DNA of 64,000 nt from Budvicia aquatica DSM 5075 = ATCC 35567. Its GTDB lineage: Bacteria; Pseudomonadota; Gammaproteobacteria; Enterobacterales; Enterobacteriaceae. Below are positions 48,609 to 57,088 of this stretch, one piece after another. The notes under the pieces are model-generated. The model made no database searches. It had not been told where the DNA came from and worked only from the letters and a program-made list of their open reading frames with translations. Where the stretch lies: positions 177,812-241,811 of the forward strand of contig NZ_KE386585.1 in assembly GCF_000427805.1 (NCBI RefSeq), given 5' to 3'. The position numbers and the translations under genes are program-made. Numbering within the stretch: position 1 is the stretch's first letter; the number at the start of each line of letters is the position of its first letter.

Positions 48609-48709
48609 TTAGCCGGAATAATATTTAACGATATGTTTTCCCATGTTTTAAATGTCACTATCCCTGTGAAAAATGGTTTCACATATATCTCTATTTATTA
48701 TCCGGCTAA
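48609..48709. repeat. Long-range inverted repeat between CoA-transferase and acyl-CoA dehydrogenase genes
   Basis: TTAGCCGGAATAATA (48609-48623) can pair with TATTATCCGGCTAA (48696-48709) with one bulge. Inside lies a smaller hairpin, TGTGAAA / TTTCACA (48665-48683). It fills most of a 198-bp gap in the operon and may act in differential expression. Confidence 0.5.
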
Positions 48710-48763
48710 TTTTTTAGGCGTTAAAAAACGCTATTATTTACTGAATAAAATGGCCTGCCACGG

Positions 48764-49942
48764 TTATTCAATAAATCCGCCATTTTTAATTAACGGACGA
48801 GCAGCCGTCAGGCGTTGAACGGTACGTGGGCCTTCTTCTAGCCATAGTGCACGGGCATCACGGTACATTCTCTCAACCGGGCCGTAAGGGTTATCTTCGA
48901 AATAGCCAATACCACCGAAGATTTCCAGACAGGCGTCAGAAACGGCACGTACCGTATCGATACCGTGGAGCTTACACATGGATGACTTCATCTCAATGTC
49001 TTCACCACGGTCGAACTGTTTGGCACAGTCCAGCAGCATTGAACGTAGGGCATAGATCTGAGTCCCCATATCCGCGATAGTTTGCTGAATAGCCTGACGA
49101 GACGCCAAGGTTTTTCCGAAGGTTACGCGGTCTTTTGCACGAGCAATGGCCAGTTCCAGGAAGCGTTGAGACATCCCCAAACAGCTTACCCCGATAGAGG
49201 CGCGGGAGATGGCTAAAGCATCCATAAAGATCTCTAGTCCATAGCCCTCTGTACCCAGCAGGTTAGCTTCAGGAATTTCACAGTTTTCCATTACCACGTG
49301 ACCGTGGCCGGCACCTTTACAGCCCATCATATGCGGCATGGGTTCAACCCGAATGCCCGGGCGATCGGCTTCGATAATAAATGCGCTGATGCCGCCTTTT
49401 TTACGCTTAGTTTCATCGGTAACGGCAATGACGTAGAACGCATCGGCAATATCAGTAAATGAAATCAGTGTCTTACGTCCATTAAGAATATATTTACCGT
49501 CTTTTTTCTCAGCCTTAGTCTGGATATCTGCACCAGAACCACAGCCCGCTTCGGTGAGGGAAAAGGTGATAAAGTACTCTTCGGTTGCCATCAGCGGCAG
49601 CCATTTGGCTTTCATTTCTTCATTGCCGTGATCATGAAGAATATGCCAGTCCAGGCCGTTGACGTTGTGTAGGTACATACGAATACCACCGGGACCGCGA
49701 CATATTTCCTCCAGTACCTGAAAATACTGCTCGCAGCATAATCCCATGCCACCATATTCAACCGGCAGAGATAAGCGGTAGAGATCGTTTTCACGACAAA
49801 TATCCCACAGTTTTTCAGGGAATACGTTAGTGACTTCCATTTCAGGTGAGAGCGCTTCAAGCTCAGTTTCTACCACTCGGCGCGTTTTCAGTTTAAGCGC
49901 TTGGAGTTCTTTATCTGAAAGCCGGACTAAACTTCTGGCCAT
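48764..49942 (-). CDS. Acyl-CoA dehydrogenase family protein with atypical active site
   Basis: Flavoprotein of 392 aa with the normal three-domain layout: N-terminal helices, SLTEAGCGSGADIQTKAEK in the flavin-binding barrel, and a C-terminal helical domain with QAIQQTIADMGTQIYALRSM and IFGGIGYFEDNPYGPVERMY. At the position of the catalytic Glu of short/medium-chain enzymes (GTSEIQR-like) it reads EEGPRTVQRL, with Thr374. The alternative Glu site used by isovaleryl-CoA dehydrogenase also lacks Glu (LAISRASIG). It is first in the minus-strand operon, facing the LysR gene. Substrate unknown. Confidence 0.82.
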   Translation of the reverse strand: MARSLVRLSDKELQALKLKTRRVVETELEALSPEMEVTNVFPEKLWDICRENDLYRLSLPVEYGGMGLCCEQYFQVLEEICRGPGGIRMYLHNVNGLDWHILHDHGNEEMKAKWLPLMATEEYFITFSLTEAGCGSGADIQTKAEKKDGKYILNGRKTLISFTDIADAFYVIAVTDETKRKKGGISAFIIEADRPGIRVEPMPHMMGCKGAGHGHVVMENCEIPEANLLGTEGYGLEIFMDALAISRASIGVSCLGMSQRFLELAIARAKDRVTFGKTLASRQAIQQTIADMGTQIYALRSMLLDCAKQFDRGEDIEMKSSMCKLHGIDTVRAVSDACLEIFGGIGYFEDNPYGPVERMYRDARALWLEEGPRTVQRLTAARPLIKNGGFIE

Positions 49943-50077
49943 ATAATATCTCCTTGATTAAAGGGTGTATTGAATATTTCATTTAAAATATTTTAAAAAG
50001 TTCGGAGTTAATGTTTTAGTGTTATATTTTCTTAAGTTGGTTTAAGGTTGTCTCTATACTCCATCTAAAATAATAAT

Positions 50078-50103
50078 AATAATGTGTTCTCAAACACATT
50101 ATT
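50078..50103. promoter_or_regulatory. Palindromic CRP/FNR-class site in the divergent control region
   Basis: AATAATGTGTT (50078-50088) and its exact complement AACACATTATT (50093-50103) flank CTCA. The core TGTGTTCTCAAACACA keeps the outer bases of a CRP site but has T and A at the innermost positions. It lies 136 bp upstream of the acyl-CoA dehydrogenase start. Confidence 0.5.
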
Positions 50104-50125
50104 CCATCGAGTAAAAATATATATT

Positions 50126-50180
50126 TTATAGGCTTTACCTATAAGCCAAAAATAATAAATCTTATAGGTAAATCTTATAA
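50126..50180. promoter_or_regulatory. Probable LysR operator with repeated half-sites
   Basis: TTATAGG-CTTTA-CCTATAA (50126-50144) is a perfect 7-5-7 inverted repeat. A second copy of the half-site follows as TTATAGGTAAATCTTATAA (50162-50180). Both end just before the LysR start codon. This is the usual arrangement for an autoregulated LysR gene that controls a divergent operon. Confidence 0.65.
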
Positions 50181-50195
50181 ATCGGGGTGACTATT

Positions 50196-51176
50196 GTGGA
50201 ACTACGTCAAATTTATTATGTGATTGAGGTTGCTAAATGGAATAGTTTTACAAAAGCGGCGGAAGTAATTAACATTACTCAACCATCTCTTTCACAACAA
50301 ATATCGAAGCTTGAAAAAAAGTATAACATCAAGATATTCGACAGAACCACGCGCTTTGTCGTGCCTACTGACTTAGGTGAACGTTTCATAGAAGATGCAA
50401 AATTGTTAATTAATGCCGTAGAGGGCTTTAATAATAAAGTGATGACGCGACAGCATCAAATAAACGGTACATTTAGAATAGGCGTTGAACGTGTTATTGG
50501 ATATTTAAACCTCTATTCTTTGATTTCTGCATTTCAGGAGAAGTTTCCTGATGTAGTAATAACTATTATTGAAGGTGATACTAAAAACTTAATATTAGAT
50601 ATGGTTAACGGTGTTATTGATGCGGCCATTTATACCCAACCAATAGAAAATGAAAGAAATAGTTTGGTTGATGATGAAACGTTGACTGAAGATGAGATGG
50701 TACTCATTGTTTCAAAGAAACATCGGTTAGCACAAAAGAAATTTATCAATATGACAGATTTAAGAGAAGAGCGAATTATTTTACCTGACAAAAATACCGG
50801 GGCCAGTTCGATTATTTTCGATATCTTCAACCGAGCTAATATAAAACCGAATAAGGTTGGAGAATGCTCTCAGGTGAATATTGTACTGGAGCTGGTACAA
50901 AACCAGGTGGGTGTAACATTCTTTTCTTCTGCGGTGGCGAAAGTTTGCGTAGGGAATGAGATGGCGATTATTCCTATGGCTCGCAGTGAGGTGATTAAAA
51001 AATTCACGGTACTCAGCGCGCTGAAGAGAAACCGGCTACAGCCGATTACTCAGGCATTCAGGGAGTTTGCTATTGATTGGATAATTCAGCGTGATGACTT
51101 ACCCCATGGTGAAATACCGCATGACAACGAGGCCTTCAAGCCAATATCCTCTTCTTCAGGGCACTCGTTAGCATAA
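50196..51176 (+). CDS. LysR-type regulator, divergent to the ydi-like operon
   Basis: Regulator of 326 aa, with HTH FTKAAEVINITQPSLSQQIS and an effector domain (FRIGVERVIGYLNLYSLISA, then DAAIYTQPIENERN). The start is a GTG at 50196, with GGGGTGA six bases upstream, giving the usual ELRQIYYV beginning. A GTG at 50187 overlaps that ribosome site. It is AT-rich. Position and operator repeats make it the likely activator of the minus-strand acyl-CoA operon. It replaces the AraC-type gene ydiP of E. coli. Confidence 0.88.
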   Translation: MELRQIYYVIEVAKWNSFTKAAEVINITQPSLSQQISKLEKKYNIKIFDRTTRFVVPTDLGERFIEDAKLLINAVEGFNNKVMTRQHQINGTFRIGVERVIGYLNLYSLISAFQEKFPDVVITIIEGDTKNLILDMVNGVIDAAIYTQPIENERNSLVDDETLTEDEMVLIVSKKHRLAQKKFINMTDLREERIILPDKNTGASSIIFDIFNRANIKPNKVGECSQVNIVLELVQNQVGVTFFSSAVAKVCVGNEMAIIPMARSEVIKKFTVLSALKRNRLQPITQAFREFAIDWIIQRDDLPHGEIPHDNEAFKPISSSSGHSLA

Positions 51177-51178
51177 AA

Positions 51179-51208
51179 GAGTGACTTTACCATAGGCTAA
51201 AGTCACTC
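51179..51208. terminator. Hairpin after the LysR gene
   Basis: GAGTGACTTTA (51179-51189) pairs perfectly with TAAAGTCACTC (51198-51208), starting 3 bp after the stop. No T-run follows, so it is a terminator-like or stabilising hairpin. Confidence 0.5.
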
Positions 51209-51222
51209 AAACTGGGCTCAGT

Positions 51223-51381
51223 TTATACCGGAGCCCGCGCTGCGGTTAGGGTAGTCATTAACATGTGGTGATTGGCATTAACTGTTTGATGGTCAATATC
51301 TATACCGGCAATGGTATTTGCACCTAACTTCGACGGTAACGGGCAATAGCGTCGATCACCAGTAGCGCACCAATACCTAAT
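51223..51381 (-). pseudogene. Fragment of a YbjQ/UPF0145-type gene
   Basis: A minus-strand frame of 52 codons contains LGANTIAGIDIDHQTVNANH and HMLMTTLTAARAPV, the C-terminal core of UPF0145 (YbjQ-like) proteins, normally LGADAVVGIDIDYETV. The homologous stretch starts abruptly after an unrelated segment. No start codon or N-terminal half is in frame; a TGA closes it upstream. It is a decayed gene end. Confidence 0.65.
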
Positions 51382-51465
51382 TCAATGTTTAGCATAATGG
51401 CCTTATGCCAGTAAGAACAAGAACCTCTTCCACCAACTTGGTGTCCAGAACACACCGAACATCAT

Positions 51466-51504
51466 CGGTAGTATCACCGTGCATTCATATCGATGATACT
51501 ACCG
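51466..51504. repeat. 11-bp inverted repeat at the end of the small membrane ORF
   Basis: CGGTAGTATCA (51466-51476) and TGATACTACCG (51494-51504) are exact complements. The stop codon of the 75-codon ORF lies in one arm. No T-run is present. Confidence 0.5.
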
Positions 51505-51726
51505 AAAAGGTATGCGTATTTTAGGCGACTCCTGATAAGAACTTTCGCGTGTGGTCGGCTTTGAGGGGGGGTCTCTAAGTTCAGCGATAGAAGCGCAATA
51601 AAGCGTCCCTTGGTGATAACAACCTGTTACTTGGCCAAATGATAGTAACCATGGTATAGGTATCATCAATGCAATCGCCAGTAAAATAAAAACATCCACC
51701 ACAATATCTAAACGGGTCAATCTCAA
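51499..51726 (-). CDS. Possible small membrane protein, 75 aa
   Basis: The frame starts at TTG with GGGAGT five bases upstream and encodes one hydrophobic helix (DIVVDVFILLAIALMIPIPW), then a short tail with two Cys and a Pro-rich end. The same ribosome site also fits an ATG at 51731 that stops after two codons, so the gene may be broken at its start. Family not recognised. It lies in a stretch with other gene fragments and may itself be a remnant. Confidence 0.35.
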   Translation of the reverse strand: MRLTRLDIVVDVFILLAIALMIPIPWLLSFGQVTGCYHQGTLYCASIAELRDPPSKPTTRESSYQESPKIRIPFR

Positions 51727-51832
51727 TACATACTCCCTGTCATCACGCAGAATAGTAGCTTATCCTTTAATACCGTCAATTTGATAAGTCAGGTAAATGT
51801 ACCTAGCCTGAAATGTAGATTCACATCCGAAT

Positions 51833-52114
51833 TTAAATGCTTCCTTCTTTAGTTAGCCTGCTGATATATCGGTGGACCAGCCTGAGCTCAATACCAAACT
51901 TACGGCTAATATCTACGTAAGATATGCCATTATCAATCTCACTCTTTACTTTTTTTATAATCTTGTCTTCGCAGCTATGATAGATATATTTATCTTGAAA
52001 TGACCTTTTACACGCCATGCAATAAAACCGTTGAACACCAGTACGAGCTATGCCATGTTTACGAACGCTATTTTTCTCCCCACAATGATGGCATACGGGT
52101 AGGTTATATTTCAT
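51833..52114 (-). CDS. IS1 InsA-like zinc-ribbon/HTH protein
   Basis: Protein of 93 aa resembling IS1 InsA: a zinc ribbon with CHHCG (Cys8, Cys11) and CMACKRSFQ (Cys32, Cys35), then a helix-turn-helix (ISYVDISRKFGIELRLVHRY). InsA binds IS1 ends and represses its transposase. No InsB catalytic frame or IS1 ends are visible, so it is either a transposon remnant or a domesticated DNA-binding protein. GGAAG precedes the ATG. Confidence 0.65.
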   Translation of the reverse strand: MKYNLPVCHHCGEKNSVRKHGIARTGVQRFYCMACKRSFQDKYIYHSCEDKIIKKVKSEIDNGISYVDISRKFGIELRLVHRYISRLTKEGSI

Positions 52115-54021
52115 ATTACTTCCCTATTAAATAATTTATAAAATTCATTCTAAAACCTCCCTATATCGATAATATTCCGTCCATTTACAGCGATTAGTCA
52201 AAAACTCTCTTTAATATCAACATTCCCACTATAGGGTGATTCAATACTTTCACCTTTGGTATAAGACCAGTTTTATCTGGCTGGCTATTTATACCGACAC
52301 CATATACTCCGGAAGTACCAGATATGTCATTATTAAATTATTGTTATTAATGTTAATTTCGTTATAACTCTGGTCAGCCGAATTGGGTGATTCAATTTCA
52401 AGATTGGCGTGCTGAATTGTTAAGTAAATATCTCCACCACCAATCAGTATTGCATCTTTATCGGTCTGACTAATTAGCGATTTTTTATTAATAAACACAT
52501 CATCAAATCCGTTTAATCCGCTGGACTATCATAAAAAAATGTATTAACAGCCTTAATTCCATGAGTTTAAAGCTGAACATGGAAACAGATTGAAACATAA
52601 AATTATTACAAATAATCATATTTGTGCTACAACTATGTCTTTCCATGCCGCACCTTTCGCCATAAAACGCAACGCATTGATTTAAATAAAATTATCTAAA
52701 ATCCCTTTAGCAATCTCATAAAATAATACTTACCATAGAAATTATTACAACAAAAATTGATCATATATTTCGATCGATAGATCATTATCGATAGATTAAA
52801 ACTTGCAAATTCCATTCAATTACCATCCAATTAATAGACTAAATCTATTAATTAAACCGTGTGAAATAAGGGTTTTCTATCATAAAAAAACCAGAAGGCA
52901 AGCCCGCTGTATCGATTGCGCAAATAATGACTCCACTTTACTTATTTGAATTAGTTTTCCCTGCTTACATTCAGTTACAATTTGTAATTTAATTAAGATT
53001 AATGTAACTGAATTTAATTAACAATCAATATAATAACTACTTGTTATTATTAAAACAATAAAAACAAAAGAGTTTCTCATGTAATTACCAATAATATTCA
53101 AACACTAAGCACCGCCACCTCTATGCGTTGCTAGTTAGCTTAAGATGAACAACTTAAGTAGGCTTATTTTCTAATTATTCGATAATCTGATAGCGGAATT
53201 GATATTCAAAATCCATAGATAAAACACGCAATGGAAGCAGTTTTCCCGCAACTAATCATCACCTTAATGGAATGATTTCAGGAGAACTAAAATCAAACCA
53301 GTGAAATCATAAGATGAAGAACAAATACTTAATCACTTGATATTTAATTATTTTAATTTATTCATAAAGTGCTATCGATTAATCATAGTTTAGGGTCAAG
53401 GATAAAATATGAATGATTGTCGTTGATTAAGATTTAATCTTATTGGTATATATTCTTATGCGTTGAAAATGATTAAATAACCAGCAACACGGGTTTCCTC
53501 GCTACACAATCATATTGATTAGGCATTTGAATTTAACTCGTCAGCCAATTCTCCCCTCTGCGGTTAAAATCATTAGTATAATCAATCCTAAGGAGTCTAA
53601 ATATAAAACAAGCCAAAGACCTAGGTGATAAGAAAAAATAGCTTAGAATCCCATACAGGAATGAATTATAGGGAGTTAGCTCATAGACCTCATCTTGAAA
53701 ATAACACTCAGATAAATTGAAGATACAACGCAATAGTGGCATTTAAATGTATTATCAAAAAACCCATTTATTGATAATAAATATTTACCAATGGAACCAA
53801 GGAGTACTCTGGCTCACTTGGATAAGCCAAAGCGAGTTGAATTAATCAGAGAATGAATTCAATTCAAAACAATCAGCCAAAATAAAATGACTCCCCTTAC
53901 GCTAACCACTCATCTACCCGCCGTAACCGTAGGAGATATATACTTAATTTTCAATGAGTTTAAATATCACATCTCTATCGAACTTCTTTTATGCTGTACT
54001 TGGCGGATAATATCTAAATTG
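52115..54021. other. AT-rich, apparently decayed region without a recognised gene
   Basis: About 1.9 kb of very AT-rich DNA. Frames at 52289-52498 and 53533-53742 lack ribosome sites and family features. Visible structure: ATCGATAGAT repeated twice (near 52774 and 52788); TTCAGTTACA (52970-52979) with its complement TGTAACTGAA (53003-53012); and an 18-codon frame at 53954-54010 just before a terminator. A xenogeneically silenced or eroded island is likely. Confidence 0.5.
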
Positions 54022-54051
54022 AAAGGCCTGCTGATATAAGCAGGCCTTTTT
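54022..54051 (+). terminator. Rho-independent terminator between the AT-rich region and the cytochrome gene
   Basis: AAAGGCCTGCT (54022-54032) pairs perfectly with AGCAGGCCTTT (54039-54049), followed by TT and C on the plus strand. It also lies 24 bp beyond the stop of the minus-strand cytochrome gene and may serve both directions. A plus-strand transcript from the left must exist if the plus orientation is used. Confidence 0.75.
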
Positions 54052-54072
54052 CATTTGATGAGTCAGTGTAAT

Positions 54073-55476
54073 CTATCGTTTTCTCAACCGCATCAAACCA
54101 AACAATATCAACAGTACAATCACAATGCTGGCACCGATTAGCCAGTACAGATATCGCACGATAAACGGTGGCTCACCGCCATGACGTAAAGTCTGCACAT
54201 CTTCTGCACTTAGCCTATCGTCAATATTGGCAAACTGGCTGCGTACATAGTTACTGAGTGAAGCAATCTGCCCGTTATTCATCTGCTGCGCAAAAGCCGG
54301 CATACTGACATCACTGTCACTGCCTTTACGGTGAATCCCCTCTACGATGGTCATTACCAAATTTTGCGGGCCGGGTCCGGAAACAGCGCTATTGTTGATC
54401 AGCGACGGATAGAAATTATCAGAAGTTCCCTGCCCTTGATGACCATGACAGCTGGCACAGGCGCTTTCATACAGCATGGCACCGTTGGTTTGCGAATAAT
54501 CCGCTAACGAGGACGGGTCACCCTGCCCGATAATCACGTTGTTAATATCGGTTAATAATCGTGGTTGGGCCGATTTAGTCGCTACCGGTGTTGCCACTGC
54601 GGGTACCTGTTTAATCCATGCAGCCATGGCATTCAGATCTTCATCAGTCATAAATCGGAAACTGTTTTCAACGGCTTCGGCCATCGGGCCTGCCGCCTGA
54701 GCTTTTCCCGCTAAGTGGCCCGTTTTCAAATAGGTTACCAGATCGCTTTGACTCCAACCGGCGATACCGCTGCTGTCAGGCGTAATATTGGGCGCATACC
54801 AACCACCTAGCGGGCTACCCGACAGGTTAAGACTGGTCTTTTCGGCCATCAGCATATTACGCGGCGTATGACACGTACTGCAGTGCCCCAGTACGTCAAC
54901 TAAATACCGGCCTCGGTTCAATTGCTCAGAAAGATTGGTTTGCTGTTCAAACGGCTTTTCGCTTCGGTACAGTAGATTCCAACCCCACATAACCTGCCTG
55001 ATATTAAAAGGAAAACCTAAGCGGGTCACCGCCGTTGGCGCAATATCAGCCGCTTTTACCCCTTGCATAAAATAGACATAAAGCGCATGAATATCGTCAT
55101 CAGTGATGCCATGGTAGGCAGTGTAAGGCATTGCCGGATAAAGATTTCTACCGTCTTGTGTCACGCCTTTGCGCACCGCATCCGCAAACTGTGCCTCGCT
55201 ATAGTTACCCATACCAAACTGTTGAGATGGCGTAATATTGCTGGCAATAATCCGCCCCATTGGCGATTGAATGGCATAGCCTCCGGCAAACGGCACGCCG
55301 TTTTCAACCGCCTGACGGTGGCAGGCACCGCAGTCTGCGGCAATAGCAATATATTTGCCGCGCTCGATCAATGCCTTATTAGCCTCAGCATCCTCAGCCT
55401 GCAGAGAAAAAGAGGCCAAGAGCCCTGCCATTACGGCAACTATCGCTAAAAACTTGAAGTGTATTTTCATATTCAA
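54073..55476 (-). CDS. Triheme cytochrome c subunit of a membrane-bound dehydrogenase
   Basis: Periplasmic electron carrier of 467 aa anchored by a C-terminal helix (LYWLIGASIVIVLLILFGLM) after an N-terminal Sec signal (ending SLQAE). Three CxxCH heme sites lie at about 49-53 (CGACH), 199-203 (CSTCH) and 340-344 (CASCH), as in gluconate, sorbitol and alcohol dehydrogenase cytochrome subunits. It passes electrons from the FAD subunit to ubiquinone. Its start overlaps the stop of the FAD subunit gene by four bases. Confidence 0.93.
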   Translation of the reverse strand: MNMKIHFKFLAIVAVMAGLLASFSLQAEDAEANKALIERGKYIAIAADCGACHRQAVENGVPFAGGYAIQSPMGRIIASNITPSQQFGMGNYSEAQFADAVRKGVTQDGRNLYPAMPYTAYHGITDDDIHALYVYFMQGVKAADIAPTAVTRLGFPFNIRQVMWGWNLLYRSEKPFEQQTNLSEQLNRGRYLVDVLGHCSTCHTPRNMLMAEKTSLNLSGSPLGGWYAPNITPDSSGIAGWSQSDLVTYLKTGHLAGKAQAAGPMAEAVENSFRFMTDEDLNAMAAWIKQVPAVATPVATKSAQPRLLTDINNVIIGQGDPSSLADYSQTNGAMLYESACASCHGHQGQGTSDNFYPSLINNSAVSGPGPQNLVMTIVEGIHRKGSDSDVSMPAFAQQMNNGQIASLSNYVRSQFANIDDRLSAEDVQTLRHGGEPPFIVRYLYWLIGASIVIVLLILFGLMRLRKR

Positions 55477-57074
55477 ATCTCACGATCGATGATTTCAGCC
55501 GCACGAATACTTAATGCAACGCCGGTCAACGTTGGATTAATCACGCCAGAAGCGGGAATCACGCCAGTAGTGGCGAGAAACAGATTACTGTGATCCCAAC
55601 AGCGACACTCATGGTTTACCACCGAATCCTTTGGATTATCGCCCATGATGACGGTCCCCATCAGGTGATCGCGATTCTGCCATCCGGTGTTATCTTCAAT
55701 CACCGTTCCCCCCATCAGGCTGACAAACTGCTTATAATCAGCATCAACCACTGACTTGGCAGCCTTAACGTAATCATCCACTTCATAATGAACGGTAAGC
55801 ATTGGAATACCCAGAGCATCTTTACGCGTAGTGCTCGGCCGCACGGTATTCGTTGGCTGAGGCAAAATTTCAAACACCGTCGAGATGTCAACCCAGCGCG
55901 CTGCCTGATGGCGAATCTGTTTGTCCAACTCAGCGCCGATAACGCCCTGCGCTATCAGGCGGCTAGCAACGGCCATATTCGGCACATTGTTAGATATTGC
56001 ATGTTTAATCGCAGCGCGGTGGCGACGAAAATCGCCATCCCGATTGTTAAATATTCCCCCCTGCTGAACGGCACCTCGCCCAGGCCAAAGCGGTTCATCA
56101 GCCAGAAACTGTAACCCCATTCCGGTGTGATCCATCAGATTACGACCGACCCGATCGGAACTGTTGGCAATATCAGAGATCAACAGCAATTTTGGCGTTT
56201 CCAGCCCGTGTGCTGCGACAATAAAATATTTTGCCGTTAGTCGGGTATCAATACCTTTGGAACTGCGCACATGAACGGCAATAATTTTGTCGTCCGTCCC
56301 CTTTTCTAATTTCCAGGCGGTTGAGTCTGTCATCAGGATCGCACCGGCATCTTCTGCATGCTGGGCATGCTTATCGCCGCTGTACATCGCGCCAATGGGG
56401 CACACGGGCATGCAGTTGTTATTGCCGCTGCAGGCCGGGCGACCATCATAAGTGCGAGTAGCTCGCCCGTTCGGTTCATGGATAAAGTGGTAGCCTGCCG
56501 GGCTAAGGCGACTTTTTAATCGCTGGAACAGATAGGTTTCACCTTCCGGCTCCATAGGATACGGCTTAGAGCGCGGTGGAAAGGCGCTGCCACCCTGTCC
56601 ACTCTGATCGTCAGTGTCACTGCCACAAACGCCTAATGCCTCCTCCGCTTTTTGGTAGTACGGCTCAAGTTCACTGTATTCCATCGGCCAGTCCCGCCCC
56701 ACGCCGTACAATGACTTCAGTTTCATATCATTGGGCAGATAGCGCCAGCAGGCGGCAGCCCAGTGCCAAGTTGTCCCACCGACCAGTTTTAACATGCCGG
56801 GGCGAAAATCAAACGGCCCAGTATTTTCAATGTATTGCTCGTCATAAGAGTGATGAGCCCAAGGATCATTCGGGTATGGCGAGTTATAGTTGCCTTTTTT
56901 CGATGAGTTTCTGAAGTTTTCAACAATTTTCCAGCGAGGGATCTTTTCCCCGGCTTCGAGAATAATCACTGATTTGCCACTGCGGGCGAGGATGGTAGCG
57001 GCATTACTGCCGAGCGCACCTGAGCCGATGACAATCACATCAGCGTCATATTGATTGCTCATAGTGTTACTCAC
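55473..57074 (-). CDS. GMC-type FAD dehydrogenase subunit
   Basis: Catalytic subunit of 533 aa of the gluconate 2-dehydrogenase/sorbitol dehydrogenase group. The FAD motif VIGSGALGSNAATILARSG is near residue 15, GGTTWHWAAACWRY follows near 100, CSGNNNCMPVCPIGAMYSG may hold an iron-sulfur cluster as in related enzymes, and the C-terminal active-site segment is DHSNLFLATTGVIPASGV with NPTLTGVALSIRAAE. It has no signal of its own and is probably exported with the Tat-signal small subunit. It oxidises a sugar, sugar acid or polyol in the periplasm; the substrate is not decided by sequence. Confidence 0.9.
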   Translation of the reverse strand: MSNTMSNQYDADVIVIGSGALGSNAATILARSGKSVIILEAGEKIPRWKIVENFRNSSKKGNYNSPYPNDPWAHHSYDEQYIENTGPFDFRPGMLKLVGGTTWHWAAACWRYLPNDMKLKSLYGVGRDWPMEYSELEPYYQKAEEALGVCGSDTDDQSGQGGSAFPPRSKPYPMEPEGETYLFQRLKSRLSPAGYHFIHEPNGRATRTYDGRPACSGNNNCMPVCPIGAMYSGDKHAQHAEDAGAILMTDSTAWKLEKGTDDKIIAVHVRSSKGIDTRLTAKYFIVAAHGLETPKLLLISDIANSSDRVGRNLMDHTGMGLQFLADEPLWPGRGAVQQGGIFNNRDGDFRRHRAAIKHAISNNVPNMAVASRLIAQGVIGAELDKQIRHQAARWVDISTVFEILPQPTNTVRPSTTRKDALGIPMLTVHYEVDDYVKAAKSVVDADYKQFVSLMGGTVIEDNTGWQNRDHLMGTVIMGDNPKDSVVNHECRCWDHSNLFLATTGVIPASGVINPTLTGVALSIRAAEIIDREI

Positions 57075-57088
57075 ATCTTAAACGGGTT

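Noticed and set aside
52289-52498. 69-codon minus ORF in the AT-rich region
   Set aside because: GTG start without a ribosome site and no family features; at best a fragment of a lost gene.
53533-53742. 69-codon minus ORF
   Set aside because: Aromatic-rich translation of AT-rich DNA, no ribosome site, not protein-like.
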